This document shows, one piece after another, positions 6,255-7,233 of a DNA stretch of 7,233 nucleotides. The notes beneath the pieces were generated by a model. The model saw only the letters and a program-made list of their open reading frames with translations, was not told where the DNA came from and searched no databases. The stretch spans positions 371-7,603 of the forward strand of contig PMNG01000031.1 of the NCBI GenBank assembly GCA_003162615.1, given 5' to 3'. The translations under genes were made by a program, and so were the position numbers. How positions within the stretch are numbered: position 1 is the stretch's first letter; each line of letters begins with the position of its first letter. The stretch comes from Methanothrix sp. (GTDB lineage: Archaea; Halobacteriota; Methanosarcinia; Methanotrichales; Methanotrichaceae).

Positions 6255-7073
6255 ATGAGTGAGTTCCATGGAGCAAAGACCCTACACATCTCGACTGAAA
6301 CCACCTTCGTAAGTACATTTCCACTTCGGCCGAGCTTAGACTATGGTGCATCAGCGCTCTCTCTATATAGTCAGGGCAAGGACAAAAAGGGTTTTGAGTA
6401 TTCCCTTAAGGTGCCATAGTTGGTCACCCATAAGGCCCTTGTAGAGGGAGATAAAGATAGGGCGATCTTCTGGGCCACCTCTTTTGAAAAGACCTGTGTG
6501 AGGCGACTGGCAGAGGCGGGTCTCTTGGGCGGTGTACTGTTTCAGCTCTCTCCTTACTTTAAGAACGAAGGGTAAGCTCTCGACGACCTGAAAGGCGTGC
6601 TAGATGCTGTTTCCCATCAGGTGGTCGATTATGCGGTTGAGTTCAGGCACAATAGCTGGCTGGACGATAGTGAGAAAGAGATAGATCCCGCCGCTTTGGA
6701 AGTCTTAAGAGAACGAAACATCGCTAATGTATTGATCGATGGCCCCGGACTTAACTTGGGCGCGGGGCAGACTGCAAATCACTCCTATCTACGGTTTCAT
6801 GGGCGGAACTACGACATTTGGTATAGGGAGGAGAAAGAGAATGACCACAGGCTCGACCGATATGACTACTTATACAAAAAAGACCAGCTGGATTCTTGGG
6901 TGCCACAGATCAAAGAGGCCGAGCAGAAGGCCACGAAGGTCAGGATTTATTTCAATAATCACGCCAGGGCCAAGTCTGTCAGGAACGCATTTCTATTGAT
7001 GGACTTGCTCTCGATAGAACACAAGGAGAAGGAGATTCAGCTGCAGGAGCAGTTTACCCTTGGAGAGTTTTGA
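6255..7073 (+). pseudogene. DUF72 (YecE-like TIM-barrel) protein, inactivated by two in-frame stops
   Basis: A single frame, read through two stops (TAG 6417-6419 and TAA 6573-6575), gives an almost full-length DUF72 protein of about 270 residues ending at TGA 7071. Recognisable blocks are GFEYSLKVP just before the first stop, LVTHKALVEGDKDRAIFWAT and GLLGGVLFQLSPYFKNEG between the stops, and after the second stop DYAVEFRHNSW, YLRFHGRN, YDYLYKKDQLDSW and RIYFNNHARAKSVRNA. This is the conserved core and C-terminus of the family, whose biochemical role is unknown. The N-terminus after the ATG at 6255 (MSEFHGAKTLHIST) lacks the usual Gly-Thr-x-Gly-Phe-Ser-Tyr strand, so that part has eroded too. 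A 158-residue open frame starting at GTG 6597 covers only the C-terminal half and has no visible ribosome binding site. One amber and one ochre stop together argue against programmed readthrough. Arginine codons are mostly AGG/AGA. Confidence 0.87.
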
Positions 7074-7233
7074 TGCCCGCTATACATGCATGGAGAAGCC
7101 CACGGACCCTATTGATAGAGGGCTCGATAGTGCGGTGGTTGTTTCATGCTTCAGGTAATGCTAATATTCGTCCATATTCGGTTACAATCATCCCGGTATT
7201 TATCAGCCTGCTGAATGGAGAAGACGCCCACAA
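7074..7233. other. window end with no recognisable gene
   Basis: An ATG at 7073-7075 overlaps the DUF72 stop (TGATG) and its frame stays open for 53 codons to the window end, but the composition looks random and no family is suggested. On the minus strand an open stretch reads INTGMIVTEYGRILALPEA before a stop; it might be the end of a gene lying outside. Neither is supported enough to call. Confidence 0.2.

Noticed and set aside
6417..6419. Amber codon as a pyrrolysine site
   Set aside because: A TAA stop follows in the same frame at 6573 and the N-terminus is eroded, so inactivation is the simpler reading.
1..7233. CRISPR array, tRNA, rRNA or transposase
   Set aside because: No regularly spaced repeats, cloverleaf, rRNA segment or transposase motif was seen on either strand.

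Overview
The window most likely comes from a methanogenic archaeon of the Methanothrix (Methanosaeta) type, or a close relative in the Methanosarcinia. The grounds are TATA boxes with purine-rich upstream elements, decayed copies of a methanogen-style family B DNA polymerase, a decayed S-layer-like (COG1361-type) exported protein, and an Asn/Thr-rich secreted protein of a kind I recall from Methanothrix. This assignment is recall plus inference; no rRNA or tRNA gene is present to confirm it.

Layout. Positions 1-558 hold the C-terminal end of a type IIIB Mg2+-transporting P-type ATPase (MgtA/MgtB). A 600-base spacer follows with no convincing intact gene, only a possible degraded small frame near 924-1079. 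Positions 1159-2484 hold an intact, apparently cytoplasmic GH13 alpha-amylase with all catalytic residues. The region 2547-4990 is a patchwork. It has a frame-broken fragment of the region downstream of motif C of family B DNA polymerase, then an intact APH-fold kinase (2942-3901), then a fragment of the exonuclease domain and motif A of the same polymerase family, then a minus-strand remnant of an S-layer-like exported protein. An intact secreted protein lies on the minus strand (5171-5986) with a clear ribosome binding site and TATA box. A divergent DUF72 (YecE-like) pseudogene with two in-frame stops and an eroded N-terminus fills 6255-7073. The last 160 bases hold nothing I can name.

Functionally there is no operon. 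The intact genes (amylase, kinase, secreted protein) look separately transcribed, with probable TATA boxes ahead of the kinase and the secreted protein. The amylase and the ATPase fragment use CGN arginine codons almost exclusively (amylase 20 of 21). The kinase uses AGA/AGG for 15 of 29, and the DUF72 remnant also favours AGR. The left third may therefore have a different origin from the rest.

The most notable property is gene decay. At least three genes, one of them in two pieces and in reversed order, are broken within about 4.5 kb around two intact genes. I found no CRISPR array, tRNA, rRNA, transposase or convincing terminator. I also see no set of genes that would form a new defence or metabolic system.
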